Part shown: piece by piece, positions 23,914 to 34,302 of the stretch
Position numbering within the stretch: position 1 is the stretch's first letter
Layout: the number at the start of each line of letters is the position of its first letter
From: Rubrivivax sp.
GTDB lineage: Bacteria; Pseudomonadota; Gammaproteobacteria; Burkholderiales; Burkholderiaceae_C
DNA: 64,000 bases
Reading direction: 5' to 3'
Assembly (NCBI GenBank): GCA_020852865.1
Contig: JADYZZ010000059.1
Coordinates: 121,332-185,331, forward strand
Notes under the pieces: generated by a model
The model's input: only the letters and a program-made list of their open reading frames with translations
Database searches by the model: none
Told to the model about the DNA's origin: nothing
Translations under genes and position numbers: made by a program

Positions 23914-23928
23914 TACCCCTTCTGGGTA
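23914..23928. promoter_or_regulatory. Putative regulator site B upstream of tusA (15-bp inverted repeat)
   Basis: TACCCCTTCTGGGTA is a perfect TACCC-N5-GGGTA palindrome; its left half TACCCCT exactly fits the NarL heptamer TACYNMT. It is centred about 105 bp before the tusA ATG. It matches sites 2 and 3 in the dsr promoter region, suggesting one regulator for both sulfur operons. Confidence 0.6.
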
Positions 23929-23959
23929 GGGGTCTTGTCGGTCGGCGGCGGCGCCTCGC

Positions 23960-24577
23960 TCAGGCCGCTGGCGGCAGCGTTTCGACGAAGCTGGGCCGGG
24001 CGGCGAGCTTGTCGCCGAGCCTCTTCAAATTGGGGTACGCGCCGCGCCAGTCGATCTGCGGGAAGCGCAGATCGAGATAGCCGAGCGCGCAGCCCACGGC
24101 CACATCGGCCAGGCTGAAATGGTTGCCCGCGCAATAGGGCTTGTCGCCCAGTCCCTGGCCGAACGCCCGGGTGGCGGCGTGCACGCGGCTCATCTGGCGC
24201 TCGATCCAGGCGGGCGAGCGCTGCTCGGCGCCGCGCCCGGCCCAGGTCGCCTCGAGCCGCGCCAGGATGGCGGCATCGAGCAGGCCGTCGGCCAGCGCCT
24301 CCCAGGTGCGCACCTCGATGCGTTCGCGGCCCGCGGGCGGGATCAGCCGGCCCACCGGCGACAGCGCGTCGAGGTACTCGACGATGACGCGCGAGTCGAA
24401 CACCGCCTCGCCGCCTTCCATCACCAGGCAGGGCACCTTGCCCAGCGGGTTGGACGCCAGGATGGCGTCGCTGCCCCAGACGTCCTCCAGCACGAGCTGG
24501 AAGTCGAGCTTCTTCTCGGCCATCACGACGCGCACCTTGCGCACATAGGGGCTCGTCAAGGATCCGAGGAGTTTCAT
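23960..24577 (-). CDS. Glutathione S-transferase family protein
   Basis: A 205-aa protein with an N-terminal thioredoxin-fold domain ([41 protein letters not shown]) and a C-terminal helical domain with [19 protein letters not shown]. The Ser/Thr-Ser-Pro-Tyr motif at residues ~7-11 is the likely glutathione-activating site. Role is probably detoxification or a thiol reaction; no link to the dsr genes is shown. It is monocistronic, with its own -10 like sequence. Confidence 0.9.
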   Translation of the reverse strand: MKLLGSLTSPYVRKVRVVMAEKKLDFQLVLEDVWGSDAILASNPLGKVPCLVMEGGEAVFDSRVIVEYLDALSPVGRLIPPAGRERIEVRTWEALADGLLDAAILARLEATWAGRGAEQRSPAWIERQMSRVHAATRAFGQGLGDKPYCAGNHFSLADVAVGCALGYLDLRFPQIDWRGAYPNLKRLGDKLAARPSFVETLPPAA

Positions 24578-24880
24578 GCGTGGCGAATGGTGAGGAAGGC
24601 CGCTCTGCGGGGCATTCTAGGGGAGCGCCGCGGCATGCCGCCGCCTGCGGACCCCTCGGCCCGGGCACGCTCTGCCTTGCACGGCGGCCGCCGGCCCGGC
24701 TGCGCTTGCCTCCGCGCACGAACCGATGCACACTGGGCTGCAGCCAGTGCCCCGGTTCGCCGTGCGTCTCCCGGCCTCCCGCTCCCCCCATCCCCCGCAT
24801 CCCTTGCGTCTCCCCGGTTGCAGCCCGCTCGTGCTGCCGCCATGTCCGTCCCTGCGCGTCATGCGCCAAGGAGGTATTGC
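24578..24880. other. Divergent gst/hpf intergenic region
   Basis: This 303-bp gap separates the leftward gst and rightward hpf genes. On the minus strand a TAGAAT box (24614-24619) lies 37 bp before the gst start, a usual Burkholderiales -10. On the plus strand a perfect AAGGAGGT ribosome site (24868-24875) precedes hpf. I see no further gene in it. Confidence 0.5.
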
Positions 24881-25222
24881 ATGAACCTGACGATCAGCGG
24901 TCATCATCTCGAAGTCACGCCGGCATTGCGAGAGTACGTACTGACCAAGCTGGACCGCGTCACGCGCCACTTCGATCACGTGGTGGAGATCAACGTCCTG
25001 CTGACGGTCGAGAAGAAGAAGGAGAAGGAACGCCGCCAGCGCGCCGAAGTCACGCTGCGCGTCAAGGGTCGGGACATCTTCGTGGAGCAGTCGCACGAAG
25101 ATCTGTACGCGGCGATCGACCAGCTCATGGACAAGCTCGACCGCCAGGTGATGCGCCACAAGGACCGTCTGCAGGAGCACCACCACGCGTCGGCCAAACG
25201 GCTCGAGTCGAGCGCCGGCTGA
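24881..25222 (+). CDS. hpf: Ribosome hibernation-promoting factor
   Basis: A 113-aa short HPF/YfiA-type protein ([20 protein letters not shown] start, Lys/Glu-rich [32 protein letters not shown]). It binds 70S/100S ribosomes in stationary phase. ATG at 24881 is fixed by the strong AAGGAGGT box. The gene order hpf-ptsN-hprK is standard for Burkholderiales. Confidence 0.95.
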   Translation: MNLTISGHHLEVTPALREYVLTKLDRVTRHFDHVVEINVLLTVEKKKEKERRQRAEVTLRVKGRDIFVEQSHEDLYAAIDQLMDKLDRQVMRHKDRLQEHHHASAKRLESSAG

Positions 25223-25461
25223 ACCGTCCGACCCAGGCACGGAGGCGGCCCGTGGCGGCCGCCTTCTGCTTTCTTCCCTGCGCCGCGCCCGTTTTCACCA
25301 AGCGGAACGGTGTTGCTGTCATGCCGCAAGCGACGGCTCCCGACACCTCATCCGGGGGGCCGGCGGCGAGCGCTCCAGGCGGCCCTCGCTCTATGATGCA
25401 GCCTCCGCCGCTTGCGGGCGCTCCCGCCAGCGGCGGCATTGCTGCATCCACCGGACCATCG

Positions 25462-25932
25462 ATGAACCGTCTTGCCGCCATCCTGCCCGCCGGCAATGTC
25501 GTGGTGAACGTGGAAGCCACGAGCAAGAAGCGTGTCTTCGAGCAGGCCGGGGTGCTGTTCGAGAACCAGCATGCCATCGCGCGCGGCACCGTCACCGACA
25601 ACCTGTTCGCGCGCGAGCGGCTGGGCTCCACCGGCCTGGGCCACGGCGTGGCGATCCCGCACGGACGCGTCAAGGGCCTGAAGAACCCGCTGGCGGCCGT
25701 GCTGCGCGTGCAGCAGCCGATCCCCTTCGACGCGCCCGACGACGAGCCGGTCGCGCTGCTGATCTTCCTGCTCGTGCCGGAGGCGGCCACGCAGCGGCAC
25801 CTGGAGATCCTCTCCGAGATCGCCGAAATGCTGTCCGACCGCGAGCTGCGCGAACGGCTGAAGGTCGAACCCGATGCGGGCGGCGTGCACCGGCTGATTT
25901 CCGACTGGGAACCGCTGAAGACGGTGGTGTGA
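25462..25932 (+). CDS. ptsN: PTS IIA-like nitrogen-regulatory protein PtsN
   Basis: A 156-aa EIIA-Ntr protein. The phosphorylated His is H67 in [31 protein letters not shown] and [20 protein letters not shown] are typical. Start MNRLAAILP at 25462 fits family length; in-frame ATGs at 25321 and 25396 would add a Pro/Ala-rich stretch with no homology. It is the terminal acceptor of the nitrogen PTS, acting on potassium transport and regulators. hprK follows after 19 bp. Confidence 0.93.
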   Translation: MNRLAAILPAGNVVVNVEATSKKRVFEQAGVLFENQHAIARGTVTDNLFARERLGSTGLGHGVAIPHGRVKGLKNPLAAVLRVQQPIPFDAPDDEPVALLIFLLVPEAATQRHLEILSEIAEMLSDRELRERLKVEPDAGGVHRLISDWEPLKTVV

Positions 25933-25951
25933 GCGCCGCGCGCGCCGCAGC

Positions 25952-26911
25952 ATGAAGCCGAGCTCGATCAGCGCCGAGGCTCTGTTCGAGTCGCACCGCG
26001 AGTCGCTGCGCTGGGAGTGGATCGCCGGCCACGCGCATCCCGAGCGCCGCTTCGACGACGCCGCGGTGCGCGACGCGCGTTCGGCCGCCGACCTGATCGG
26101 CTACCTGAACTACATCCACCCGTACCGTGTGCAGCTGGTCGGCCGGCGCGAAGTGGCCTACCTGCAGCGCGACGGACGCGACGACCAGGAGCGCCGCATC
26201 TCGCGCATCGTGGCGCTCGAGCCGCCGGTGATCATCGTCGCCGACGAGCAGGTGCCGCCCGAGCGCCTGGTGGCGATGTGCGAGCGCGCGGACATCCCGC
26301 TGTTCGTCACGCGCGAGTCGGCCGGCCACGTGATCGACGTCGTACGCGGCTGGCTCGGCCGCCACTTCGCCGACCGCACGACGCGCCACGGCGTGTTCAT
26401 GGACATCCTCGGCCTGGGCGTGCTGATCACGGGCGAGTCGGGCCTGGGCAAGAGCGAGCTCGGCCTGGAACTCATCAGCCGCGGCCACGGACTGGTCGCC
26501 GACGACGCGGTGGACATCTACCGCACCAGCCAGACCGCGCTCGAGGGCCGCTGCCCCGAGCTGCTGCAGAACCTGCTCGAGGTGCGCGGCATCGGCCTGC
26601 TCGACATCAAGGCGATCTTCGGCGAGACCGCGGTGCGCCGCAAGATGAAGCTGCAGCTCATCGTCCACCTCGTGCGCACCGAGACGCTCGAGCGCGAGTT
26701 CGAGCGCCTGCCCTACGAGCCGCTGTACGAGGAGGTGCTCGAGATCCCGGTGCGCAAGGTCGTGATCGCGGTCGACGCCGGCCGCAACCTCGCCGTGCTG
26801 GTGGAGGCGGCGGTGCGCAACACCGTGCTGCAGCTGCGCGGCATCGACACCTACCAGGAGTTCATCCGCCGCCACCAGCGGGCGATGGAGGCCGACGACA
26901 GCGGCCTGTAG
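25952..26911 (+). CDS. hprK: HPr kinase/phosphorylase
   Basis: A 319-aa protein with the P-loop [17 protein letters not shown] (residues ~155-171), the [10 protein letters not shown] segment and the HprK signature [16 protein letters not shown]. It phosphorylates and dephosphorylates HPr at a serine, tuning the PTS pathway that includes PtsN. It is the last gene of the hpf-ptsN-hprK cluster and converges with fur. Confidence 0.96.
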   Translation: MKPSSISAEALFESHRESLRWEWIAGHAHPERRFDDAAVRDARSAADLIGYLNYIHPYRVQLVGRREVAYLQRDGRDDQERRISRIVALEPPVIIVADEQVPPERLVAMCERADIPLFVTRESAGHVIDVVRGWLGRHFADRTTRHGVFMDILGLGVLITGESGLGKSELGLELISRGHGLVADDAVDIYRTSQTALEGRCPELLQNLLEVRGIGLLDIKAIFGETAVRRKMKLQLIVHLVRTETLEREFERLPYEPLYEEVLEIPVRKVVIAVDAGRNLAVLVEAAVRNTVLQLRGIDTYQEFIRRHQRAMEADDSGL

Positions 26912-26912
26912 A

Positions 26913-26933
26913 CGCCCGGGCCGCCGCCGGGCG
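26913..26933. terminator. Hairpin between convergent hprK and fur
   Basis: Inverted repeat CGCCCGG-N7-CCGGGCG directly after the hprK stop. There is no U-tract, so rho-independent function is uncertain; it may serve both converging genes. Confidence 0.4.
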
Positions 26934-26963
26934 AGGGCGCGGCCGGGCGCCGCCGCGGCACGC

Positions 26964-27392
26964 CTACTTGCCGCGGAAGGGGCAGCCGGCCTTGGTGCAG
27001 CGCGCGTACAGCGCCAGCGAATGCTCCTGCAGCTCGAAGCCGCGCTCGGCGGCGATCGTGCGCTGGCGCCGCTCGATCTCGGCGTCGAAGAACTCCTCGA
27101 CATGGCCGCAGTCGACGCACACCAGATGGTCGTGATGCTGGCCCTCGTTGAGCTCGAACACCGACTTGCCGCTCTCGAAGTTGCTGCGCGTCAGCAGCCC
27201 GGCCTGCTCGAACTGCATCAGCACGCGGTAGACCGTGGCCAGACCGATGTCGGCGCCCTCGGCGAGGAGCGCCTTGTACACGTCCTCGGCCGTCATGTGG
27301 CGGCGCTCGGTGCGCTGGAAGATCTCGAGGATCTTGATGCGCGGCAGCGTGGCCTTCAGGCCACTGCTCTTGAGTTCCTCGGCGTTGCTCAT
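26964..27392 (-). CDS. fur: Ferric uptake regulator Fur
   Basis: A 142-aa Fur protein. The winged helix has [20 protein letters not shown]; the regulatory metal site is around [10 protein letters not shown]; the structural zinc cysteines are CVDCGH and the C-terminal CTKAGC. It represses iron acquisition genes when Fe(II) is plentiful. It is divergent from bamE, the usual Burkholderiales arrangement. Confidence 0.96.
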   Translation of the reverse strand: MSNAEELKSSGLKATLPRIKILEIFQRTERRHMTAEDVYKALLAEGADIGLATVYRVLMQFEQAGLLTRSNFESGKSVFELNEGQHHDHLVCVDCGHVEEFFDAEIERRQRTIAAERGFELQEHSLALYARCTKAGCPFRGK

Positions 27393-27451
27393 CGCGCGGT
27401 GCGGCGGTTCCGATGCGGCGGCGGGCGGCGCGTCCGGTGGGACGCCCCCGC

Positions 27452-27457
27452 TAGAAT
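27452..27457 (+). promoter_or_regulatory. Candidate -10 box upstream of bamE
   Basis: TAGAAT within CGCTAGAATGCAG, 75 bp before the bamE ATG. CTAGAAT is a common -10 form in high-GC betaproteobacteria. No clear -35 is seen. Confidence 0.45.
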
Positions 27458-27532
27458 GCAGCGATCATAGCCAGCGCCGCCGCGCCACGCGGGCCGCCTG
27501 CGCAACCCCCCTCGCCTTCGTACGCCCATCGC

Positions 27533-28051
27533 ATGCGCCCGCTCGCCGTCTTGCTGCCGCTCGCCGCCTGTGCGCTCCTGGCCGGCTGCGAATCGCTGCA
27601 GCGCACCGACGGCTTCATGGGCTTCATCACGCCCTACCGCATCGACATCGTGCAGGGCAACGTCGTCACGCGCGAGCAGGCCGCGCTGATCAAGCCCGGC
27701 GCGACGCGGCTGCAGGTGCGCGACGCGCTCGGCACGCCGCTGCTGGCCGACGCCTTCCACGCCGCGCGCTGGGACTACCTTTTCTATCTGCGCCGCCCGG
27801 GCACCGAAGCCCAGCGGCGCGACGTCGTCGTGCGCTTCGAGGGCGATGTCGTCAAGTCGATCGAGGCGCCCGATCTTCCCTCGGAGCGCGAGTTCGTCGC
27901 CTCGATCGGCCGCGACCGCAGGCTCGCGCCGCCGCGGCTCGAGCTGAGCGAGGACGAGCGCGCCGCGCTGCCGACGCCGCCCAAGCGCGAGACCCCGCCG
28001 GCCGAACCGACGGGTCCGGTGCGCGCGTACCCGCCGCTCGAGCGCCCGTGA
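27533..28051 (+). CDS. bamE: Outer-membrane assembly lipoprotein BamE (OmlA)
   Basis: A 172-aa lipoprotein with lipobox LLAGC at residues ~17-21. The SmpA/OmlA domain has [38 protein letters not shown] and [11 protein letters not shown]. It is part of the BAM complex that inserts beta-barrel proteins, such as LptD encoded at 48918-51314. The C-terminus is longer than in enterics and proline-rich. dapB follows after 16 bp. Confidence 0.93.
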   Translation: MRPLAVLLPLAACALLAGCESLQRTDGFMGFITPYRIDIVQGNVVTREQAALIKPGATRLQVRDALGTPLLADAFHAARWDYLFYLRRPGTEAQRRDVVVRFEGDVVKSIEAPDLPSEREFVASIGRDRRLAPPRLELSEDERAALPTPPKRETPPAEPTGPVRAYPPLERP

Positions 28052-28067
28052 GCCGCCGAGCGCCGGC

Positions 28068-28877
28068 ATGCTGAACGTCGCCGTCGCCGGCGCCGGCGGC
28101 CGCATGGGCCGCATGCTGATCGAGGCCGTGCTCGCCGCCGACGATCTGCGCCTGGTCGGCGCGCTCGACATCGACGGCAGCCCCGCGCTCGGCCAGGACG
28201 CCGGCGCCGGATGCGCACGGCACACCGGTGTCGCCGTCACTTCCGAACTGCCTGCCGGCCTTGCCGCCGCCCAGGTGCTGATCGACTTCACGCGCCCCGC
28301 GGGCACGCTGGCGCATCTCGCCGCATGCCGCGAACGCGGCGTGCGCATGGTGATCGGCACCACCGGCTTGGACGCCGCGCAGCGCGCGCACATCGCCGCG
28401 GCCGCGGCCGAGCTCGCGATCGTGCTCGCCCCGAACATGAGCGTGGGCGTCAACGTGATGCTCGCGCTCGCCGAGCAGGCCGCGCGCCTGCTCGGCGAAG
28501 GCTACGACCTCGAGGTCGTCGAGGCCCACCACCGGCACAAGGTCGACGCGCCCAGCGGCACCGCGCTCGCGCTGGGCGAGGCGCTGGCGCGCGCGCGCGG
28601 CGTCGCGCTCGCCGACGAGGGCGTCTTCGCGCGCCACGGCCACACCGGGGAGCGCCGCGCCGGCAGCATCGGCTTTGCCGCCGTGCGCGGCGGCGACATC
28701 GTCGGCGAACACACCGTGCTGTACTGCGGCAGCGGCGAGCGCATCGAGATCGCGCACAAGAGCACGAGCCGCGCCAACTACGCCGCGGGCAGCCTGCGCG
28801 CGGCGCGCTTCGTTGCCGCGCAGCCGCGCGGCCTGTTCGGCATGGCCGAGGTGCTCGGCCTGCCGGCCGCGCGATGA
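28068..28877 (+). CDS. dapB: 4-hydroxy-tetrahydrodipicolinate reductase
   Basis: A 269-aa enzyme of lysine/diaminopimelate synthesis. The NAD(P) site is [14 protein letters not shown]. The active-site motif [16 protein letters not shown] holds the catalytic His pair and Lys. [12 protein letters not shown] is also conserved. Its stop overlaps the next ATG (ATGA), suggesting translational coupling with exbB. Confidence 0.96.
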   Translation: MLNVAVAGAGGRMGRMLIEAVLAADDLRLVGALDIDGSPALGQDAGAGCARHTGVAVTSELPAGLAAAQVLIDFTRPAGTLAHLAACRERGVRMVIGTTGLDAAQRAHIAAAAAELAIVLAPNMSVGVNVMLALAEQAARLLGEGYDLEVVEAHHRHKVDAPSGTALALGEALARARGVALADEGVFARHGHTGERRAGSIGFAAVRGGDIVGEHTVLYCGSGERIEIAHKSTSRANYAAGSLRAARFVAAQPRGLFGMAEVLGLPAAR

Positions 28878-29527
28878 GCGGACTCGAGCCGTACTGGGCG
28901 CGCAACGACGGCGTCGGCCGCGCGGTGGCGCTGCTGCTGCTGGTGATGTCGGTCGCGGCCTGGGTGCTGATCCTGTGGAAGGCCTGGCTGCTGCAGCGTG
29001 CGCGGCGCGACATCGCGCGTGCCGTGCCGGCGTTCTGGGACGCCGCCACGCTCGACGACGGGCGCGCCCGGCTGGCCGCGCTCGACCGCGAGGGCGTGCT
29101 GCTGCCCCTGCTCGAGGCGGCACGCGCGCAACCGGCGGGCGGCACGCTCGAGACCGAGGCCGAGCTCGGCTCGCAGCTCACGCGCCGGCTGCGCGACGCG
29201 CTGCACCGCGCGCTCGCGCACCTGCAGATCGGCCAGGTGGTGCTGGCCTCGGTGGGCAGCACGGCGCCCTTCGTCGGCCTGTTCGGCACCGTCTGGGGCA
29301 TCTACCACGCGCTGCTGGCCATCGCCGCGGCAGGCAGCATCACGATCGAGAAGGTCTCGGGGCCGATCGGCGAGTCGCTCGTCATGACGGCCGCCGGCAT
29401 CGCCGTCGCCGTGCCGGCGGTGCTCGCCTACAACCTGTTCGGCAAGTGGGTCGCGGGCTGCGAGGCCGAGCTCGAGGGCTTTGCGCACGACCTGCGCGAG
29501 CTCGCGCTGCATCGACGGGAGCGCTGA
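28874..29527 (+). CDS. exbB: MotA/TolQ/ExbB proton-channel family protein
   Basis: A 217-aa inner-membrane protein with three helices: [20 protein letters not shown] near the N-terminus, then [20 protein letters not shown] and the helix from [20 protein letters not shown]. The TP and G residues of the channel family are present. With ExbD it forms a proton-driven motor, for TonB-type uptake or outer-membrane integrity. The next gene starts immediately after the stop. Confidence 0.9.
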   Translation: MSGLEPYWARNDGVGRAVALLLLVMSVAAWVLILWKAWLLQRARRDIARAVPAFWDAATLDDGRARLAALDREGVLLPLLEAARAQPAGGTLETEAELGSQLTRRLRDALHRALAHLQIGQVVLASVGSTAPFVGLFGTVWGIYHALLAIAAAGSITIEKVSGPIGESLVMTAAGIAVAVPAVLAYNLFGKWVAGCEAELEGFAHDLRELALHRRER

Positions 29528-29944
29528 ATGCCCTTCGGCCGCCTCGAGCGCAACCCCGGCGCCACGCCGATGAGCGAGATCAACATGACTCCGCTCATCG
29601 ACGTGATGCTGGTGCTGCTGGTGATCTTCATCATCACCGCGCCCTTGATCGGCAGCCGCCTCGAGCTCGAACTGCCGCGCGCCGAGGGGGCCGGCGCCGG
29701 CGATGCGCCCGCCTTCGTCGCGCTGGCGATCGACCAGGACGGGCGGCTCTACGTGGGCGAGCAGGCCGTGGCGCCGGAACAGCTCGTCGAGCGCGTGCGC
29801 GAAGCCGCGCGCCGCGACCCGGCCACCGAGGTGCAGCTGCGGGCCGACCGGCGCGTACCCTACGGCCGCGTGGCCGAGGCGATCGGCTGGGTGCAGCAAG
29901 CGGGGCTCACGCGCATCGGCTTCGTCACCGAGGCGCCGCGCTGA
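29528..29944 (+). CDS. exbD: ExbD/TolR biopolymer transport protein
   Basis: A 138-aa protein with one N-terminal transmembrane helix carrying the essential Asp in INMTPLIDVMLVLLVIFIIT. The periplasmic domain ends in YGRVAEAIGWVQQAGLTRIG, as in ExbD. It starts at the base after the exbB stop. It completes the ExbBD motor; no tonB is in the window. Confidence 0.92.
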   Translation: MPFGRLERNPGATPMSEINMTPLIDVMLVLLVIFIITAPLIGSRLELELPRAEGAGAGDAPAFVALAIDQDGRLYVGEQAVAPEQLVERVREAARRDPATEVQLRADRRVPYGRVAEAIGWVQQAGLTRIGFVTEAPR

Positions 29945-30098
29945 GCGGCGCGGCGCAGCGCGGGCGGGCGCGCGCTCGTACACAATCCGCAACCAGGCCG
30001 CCACCGGGCGGCAACGCGATGGGGGCCCAATGCCGGCCGGCGCACAGCCCCCGAGGACCGCGAGGTCCGGACGAGCCAACCTGAACGGGACATCGATC

Positions 30099-31394
30099 TT
30101 GAATCTCCTTCGCAAGCTGCTTCTGGGTTCGGGCGCTGCCCTGGTGTTGGCGTTCAGCGGCTGCGGCAGCAGCGGCGGCGGCAGCGGCGCGGGCACCGGC
30201 AACGTGCGCGTCGTCAACGCCACGCACGGCCACCCCAACCTCGACTTGCTGGTGGCCAGCGTCAAGCAGTCCGGGCCGGTGGCCATCGGCAGCGCCGGCA
30301 CCTACGTCGGCGTCGCCGGCGGCGCGCAGGCGGTGGCCGTCTCCGACAGCGGCACCGTCACCGCTCTGGCCACCGTCGGCCCCTCGATCGGCGACGGGTC
30401 GTACTACACGCTGGTGGCCTACGAGAGCAACGGCGTCGTCAAGGCGAGCTGGGTGGGCGAGAACGACAGCGCGCCCGCGTCGGGCACCGCCAACCTGCGC
30501 GTGCTCGACCTGGCCAGCGACGCCGGAGCGCTCGACGTCTACATCACGGCGCCGGGAGTCGACCTGGCGAGCGTCGGCACGCCCACCTTCAGCGTCGGCG
30601 CCACCGGCTCCAGCCCGAGCACCTCGTTCCTCGCCTTCACGCCGGGCACCTACCGCGTGCGCGTGACCGCCGCCGGCAACCGGAGCGATCTGCGGCTGGA
30701 CATGCCTGCGGTGGCGCTCGCCGATCAGCAGATCGTCACCGTGCTGCTCACGCCCACCACCGGCGGCGCGCTCGTCGACGGCGGCGTGCTCGTCGAGCGC
30801 GCCGCCTACACCGCCGCGCTCAACGGCAACGCGCGCGTGCGCCTGGTCTCCGGCGTGCCTGCCGGCACCGTCGCGGCCAGCGTCGGCGGCGCCACGGTCG
30901 AGCCGGGCGCCGCGTCGCCGAGCATCGGCACCTACGTCACGGTGCCGGCCGGCAGCGCCGCCTGGAGCATCACCGTCAACGGCAACGCCGCCGCGGTGCC
31001 GCCGCTGGCGCTGACCGCCGGCAGCGACAGCACACTGCTCGTAACCGGCCCCGCGGCCGCCGCCGCGGTGACGCTGGTGGCCGACGACAACCACGCGCCC
31101 GGCGGCGCGGCGAGCAACAACATGCGGCTGGTCAACGCCCTCGCGGGCACCAGCGTCGGACTGTCGCTGACGGTCGACTTCGCGATCGCCGCCAGCAACG
31201 TGCTGCCCGGCTCGGGCAGCGCCTACAAGACGGTGGCCTCGAACACCAACCAGCGCATCGAGGTGACCTCGCCGCTGAGCCCGGCGCCGCTGTCGCTGCA
31301 GACCGGCCTCAGCCTGCCCGCGGGCGGCGTGTACACGGTGTTCGTACTGGGCGACATCGGCGCCCCGGTGACCGCCATCCGCCGCGATCGCTGA
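30099..31394 (+). CDS. DUF4397-domain lipoprotein
   Basis: A 431-aa exported protein. A start at the TTG at 30099 gives a clean lipoprotein signal (NLLRKLLLGSGAALVLAFSG then C at the lipobox SGC); ATG at 30030 would add 23 residues before it. A Gly/Ser linker follows, then three DUF4397-like beta-rich repeats each beginning like VRVVNATHGHPNLDLLV, LRVLDLASDAGALDVYI and MRLVNALAGTSVGLSL. DUF4397 is a surface domain of unknown function. The gene is separate from exbD by about 150 bp, where a TACACAAT sequence could be a -10. Confidence 0.8.
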   Translation: MNLLRKLLLGSGAALVLAFSGCGSSGGGSGAGTGNVRVVNATHGHPNLDLLVASVKQSGPVAIGSAGTYVGVAGGAQAVAVSDSGTVTALATVGPSIGDGSYYTLVAYESNGVVKASWVGENDSAPASGTANLRVLDLASDAGALDVYITAPGVDLASVGTPTFSVGATGSSPSTSFLAFTPGTYRVRVTAAGNRSDLRLDMPAVALADQQIVTVLLTPTTGGALVDGGVLVERAAYTAALNGNARVRLVSGVPAGTVAASVGGATVEPGAASPSIGTYVTVPAGSAAWSITVNGNAAAVPPLALTAGSDSTLLVTGPAAAAAVTLVADDNHAPGGAASNNMRLVNALAGTSVGLSLTVDFAIAASNVLPGSGSAYKTVASNTNQRIEVTSPLSPAPLSLQTGLSLPAGGVYTVFVLGDIGAPVTAIRRDR

Positions 31395-31562
31395 GGACGT
31401 ACGGGCCTGCCTGCGCAGGCTCGTTCGCCTGCCGAAGAGCTGCGCGTGTCCCGCACGCGCAGCGCGGCCTGCACGGCTGAGCGCGCACGCCGGCCCGCCG
31501 CAGCCCCGCCGCGCGCACCGCCGCCCGACCGGGCGCAGGCGGTGGCGCGCGCGGCGCATCCC

Positions 31563-31568
31563 TAGAAT
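31563..31568 (+). promoter_or_regulatory. Candidate -10 box immediately before leuS
   Basis: TAGAAT, 6 nt before the leuS ATG. A start of transcription the normal 6-8 nt downstream would fall on or next to the A of ATG, giving a leaderless or nearly leaderless mRNA. No ribosome site is visible upstream of leuS. No convincing -35 is seen. Confidence 0.4.
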
Positions 31569-31574
31569 CGGCGC

Positions 31575-34220
31575 ATGAACGAGAAATACGTCCCGGCCGA
31601 GGTCGAGGCCGCCGCGCAGGCGCATTGGGCCGCCACCGACGCGTACCGCGTCACCGAGGATCCGCGCCGGCCCAAGTTCTACGCCTGCTCGATGCTGCCC
31701 TACCCCAGCGGCAAGCTGCACATGGGGCATGTGCGCAACTACACCATCAACGACATGATGGCGCGCTGGATGCGCATGAAGGGCTGCAACGTCCTTATGC
31801 CAATGGGCTGGGACGCCTTCGGCCTGCCGGCCGAAAACGCCGCCATCGACCACGGCGTGGCGCCGGCAGCGTGGACGCGCGCCAACATCGCCGACATGAA
31901 GGCGCAGATGCAGCCGCTGTCGCTGGCCTTCGACTGGAGCCGCGAGCTCGCCACCTGCGATCCGGAGTACTACCGCTGGAACCAGTGGTTCTTCCTGAAG
32001 ATGCTCGAAAAGGGCATCGCCTACAAGAAGACCCAGATCGTGAACTGGGACCCGGTCGACCAGACCGTACTCGCCAACGAGCAGGTCGTCGACGGCAAGG
32101 GCTGGCGCAGCGGCGCGCCCGTCGAGAAGCGCGAGATCCCGGGCTACTACCTCGCCATCACCCGCTACGCCGAGGAACTGCTGGCCGGCGTCGCCGACAG
32201 CACCAGCGCGCATTTCCTCGAAGGCTGGCCCGAGCGCGTGCGGCTGATGCAGGAGCACTGGATCGGGCGCAGCGAGGGCGTGCGTTTCGCGTTCCCGCAC
32301 CACATCCGTGACGAGCGCGGCGCGCTCGTGCAGGGCGGCCGTCTGCATGTGTTCACGACGCGCGCCGACACCATCATGGGCGTCACGTTCTGCGCGGTCG
32401 CACCCGAGCACCCGCTGGCGCAGCTGGCGGCGCGGCGCGACCCGAAGGTTGCCGCCTTCGTCGCCGAATGCGCCAAGGGCGAGAGCACCGAGGCCGCGCT
32501 CGCGCTGCGCGAGAAGGCCGGCCTGCCGCTCGGCCTCGAGGTCATCCACCCGCTCACCGGGCAGCCGGTGCCGCTGTGGGTGGGCAACTACGTGCTGATG
32601 AGCTACGGCGACGGCGCCGTGATGGGCGTTCCGGGCCACGACGAACGCGATTTCGCCTTCGCGCGCAAGTACGGGCTGGACATCCTGCAGGTCATCCACA
32701 TCGACGGCCTCGCCTACGACTACGAGCGCTGGCAGGACTGGTACGCCGACAAGGAGCGCGGCATCACCGTCAACTCGGGCAACTGGAGCGGCCTGCACCA
32801 CAAGGCGGCGGTCGACGCCGTCGCCGCCGCGCTGGCGCACCACGGGCTGGGCGACAAGAAGGTCACCTGGCGGCTGCGCGACTGGGGCATCAGCCGCCAG
32901 CGCTACTGGGGCACGCCGATCCCGATCGTCCACTGCCCGGCCTGCGGCGCGGTGCCCGTTCCGGAGAAGGACCTGCCGGTCGTCCTGCCCGAGGACCTGG
33001 TGCCCGACGGCAGCGGCAACCCGCTGGCGCGCTGCGACTCCTTCGTGAACACGAGCTGCCCGCGCTGCGGCCAGCCGGCGCGGCGCGAGACCGACACGAT
33101 GGACACCTTCGTCGACAGCGCCTGGTACTACATGCGCTACTGCTGCCCGGGCAACGACGACGCGATGGTCGACGCGCGCAACGACTACTGGATGCCGATG
33201 GACCAGTACATCGGCGGCATCGAGCACGCCGTGCTGCACCTGCTCTACGCGCGCTTCTGGACCAAGGCGATGCGCGATCTCGGCCTGGTGCGCTTCCACG
33301 AGCCGTTCAAGCGCCTGTTCACACAGGGCATGCTGCTCAACGAGTGCTACTACCGCGAGGACGAGGGCGGCAAGAAGCGCTGGTTCTACCCGAGCGAAGT
33401 CGACGTCGCGTACGACGAGCGCGGCCACCCCGTCGGCGCGCGCGCCCGGGCCGACGGCGCGCCGGTGCTGCTGGGCGGCATCGAGAAGATGTCCAAGAGC
33501 AAGAACAACGTCGTCGAGCCGCGCGACATCATCGCCCGCTTCGGCGCCGACACCGCGCGCGTGTTCACGATGTTCGCCGGCCCGCCCGACCAGAGCGCGG
33601 CCTGGAGCGACTCGGGCGCCGAAGGCTGCTGGCGCTTCCTGCGCCGGCTCTGGGGTTTCGCCGTCAAGTCCGCGCCGCAAGCGGCGAAGGCGGCGGCGTC
33701 GCATCATGGCGCCAGCCGCGCGGCGCTGGCGCTGCGTCGCGAGTTGCACCTGCTGCTGCGCCAGGTGAGCGCAGACTACGAGCGGCTGCAATACAACACG
33801 GTGATCTCGGGCGCGATGAAGATGCTCAACGCGCTCGAGGACGCCGCGCTCGCCGACACGCACGCCGACGCCGCCGTGCTGCACGAGGGCCTGGGGCTGC
33901 TGTTGCGCGCGCTCTATCCGGCGGCGCCGCACATCACGCAGCAGCTGTGGGTCGGGCTCGGCTACCCCGGGCGCCACGGCGAGCTGATCGACGCACCCTG
34001 GCCCGCGGTCGACGAGGCGGCGCTCGTGCAAGACGAGATCGAACTCGTGCTGCAGGTGAGCGGCAAGCTGCGCGGCGCCATCCGCGTGCCGGCCGCGGCC
34101 GACCGCATGGCCATCGAGGCCATCGCGCGCGCCGCGCCCGAAGTCGCGCGCTTCGGCGAGGGACGCTCCGTCAAGCGCGTGATCGTGGTGCCCGGCCGGC
34201 TGGTCAACGTCGTGGTCTGA
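31575..34220 (+). CDS. leuS: Leucyl-tRNA synthetase
   Basis: An 881-aa class I synthetase. The HIGH-type motif is [15 protein letters not shown] near residue 40. The editing domain has the TTRADT segment ([14 protein letters not shown]). The catalytic core has CPRCG-type zinc-like cysteines around residues 454-498 and the MSKSKNN form of KMSKS near residue 640. Length and order are normal. It is followed by lptE and holA as in Burkholderiales. Confidence 0.97.
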   Translation: MNEKYVPAEVEAAAQAHWAATDAYRVTEDPRRPKFYACSMLPYPSGKLHMGHVRNYTINDMMARWMRMKGCNVLMPMGWDAFGLPAENAAIDHGVAPAAWTRANIADMKAQMQPLSLAFDWSRELATCDPEYYRWNQWFFLKMLEKGIAYKKTQIVNWDPVDQTVLANEQVVDGKGWRSGAPVEKREIPGYYLAITRYAEELLAGVADSTSAHFLEGWPERVRLMQEHWIGRSEGVRFAFPHHIRDERGALVQGGRLHVFTTRADTIMGVTFCAVAPEHPLAQLAARRDPKVAAFVAECAKGESTEAALALREKAGLPLGLEVIHPLTGQPVPLWVGNYVLMSYGDGAVMGVPGHDERDFAFARKYGLDILQVIHIDGLAYDYERWQDWYADKERGITVNSGNWSGLHHKAAVDAVAAALAHHGLGDKKVTWRLRDWGISRQRYWGTPIPIVHCPACGAVPVPEKDLPVVLPEDLVPDGSGNPLARCDSFVNTSCPRCGQPARRETDTMDTFVDSAWYYMRYCCPGNDDAMVDARNDYWMPMDQYIGGIEHAVLHLLYARFWTKAMRDLGLVRFHEPFKRLFTQGMLLNECYYREDEGGKKRWFYPSEVDVAYDERGHPVGARARADGAPVLLGGIEKMSKSKNNVVEPRDIIARFGADTARVFTMFAGPPDQSAAWSDSGAEGCWRFLRRLWGFAVKSAPQAAKAAASHHGASRAALALRRELHLLLRQVSADYERLQYNTVISGAMKMLNALEDAALADTHADAAVLHEGLGLLLRALYPAAPHITQQLWVGLGYPGRHGELIDAPWPAVDEAALVQDEIELVLQVSGKLRGAIRVPAAADRMAIEAIARAAPEVARFGEGRSVKRVIVVPGRLVNVVV

Positions 34221-34234
34221 GCGCCCGTGAAGAT

Positions 34235-34258
34235 ATGAATCACGCCCGTGTGATTCAT
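34235..34258. repeat. 9-bp perfect inverted repeat between leuS and lptE
   Basis: ATGAATCAC, a 6-nt spacer, then GTGATTCAT, all within the 82-bp gap. It is AT-rich against a 70+ percent GC background. There is no U-tract. It could be a dimer-binding operator for lptE or an mRNA hairpin; not resolved. Confidence 0.6.
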
Positions 34259-34302
34259 GCCTGCGCAGGCTCCGAGCCGCTGCCCGCGGGAATCGTGCGG
34301 GC

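Noticed and set aside
24578..24880. A short leftward gene (24574-24843) in the gst/hpf gap
   Set aside because: Arg/Ala/Gly-rich composition typical of random high-GC frames; the gap has promoter and ribosome-site signals instead.
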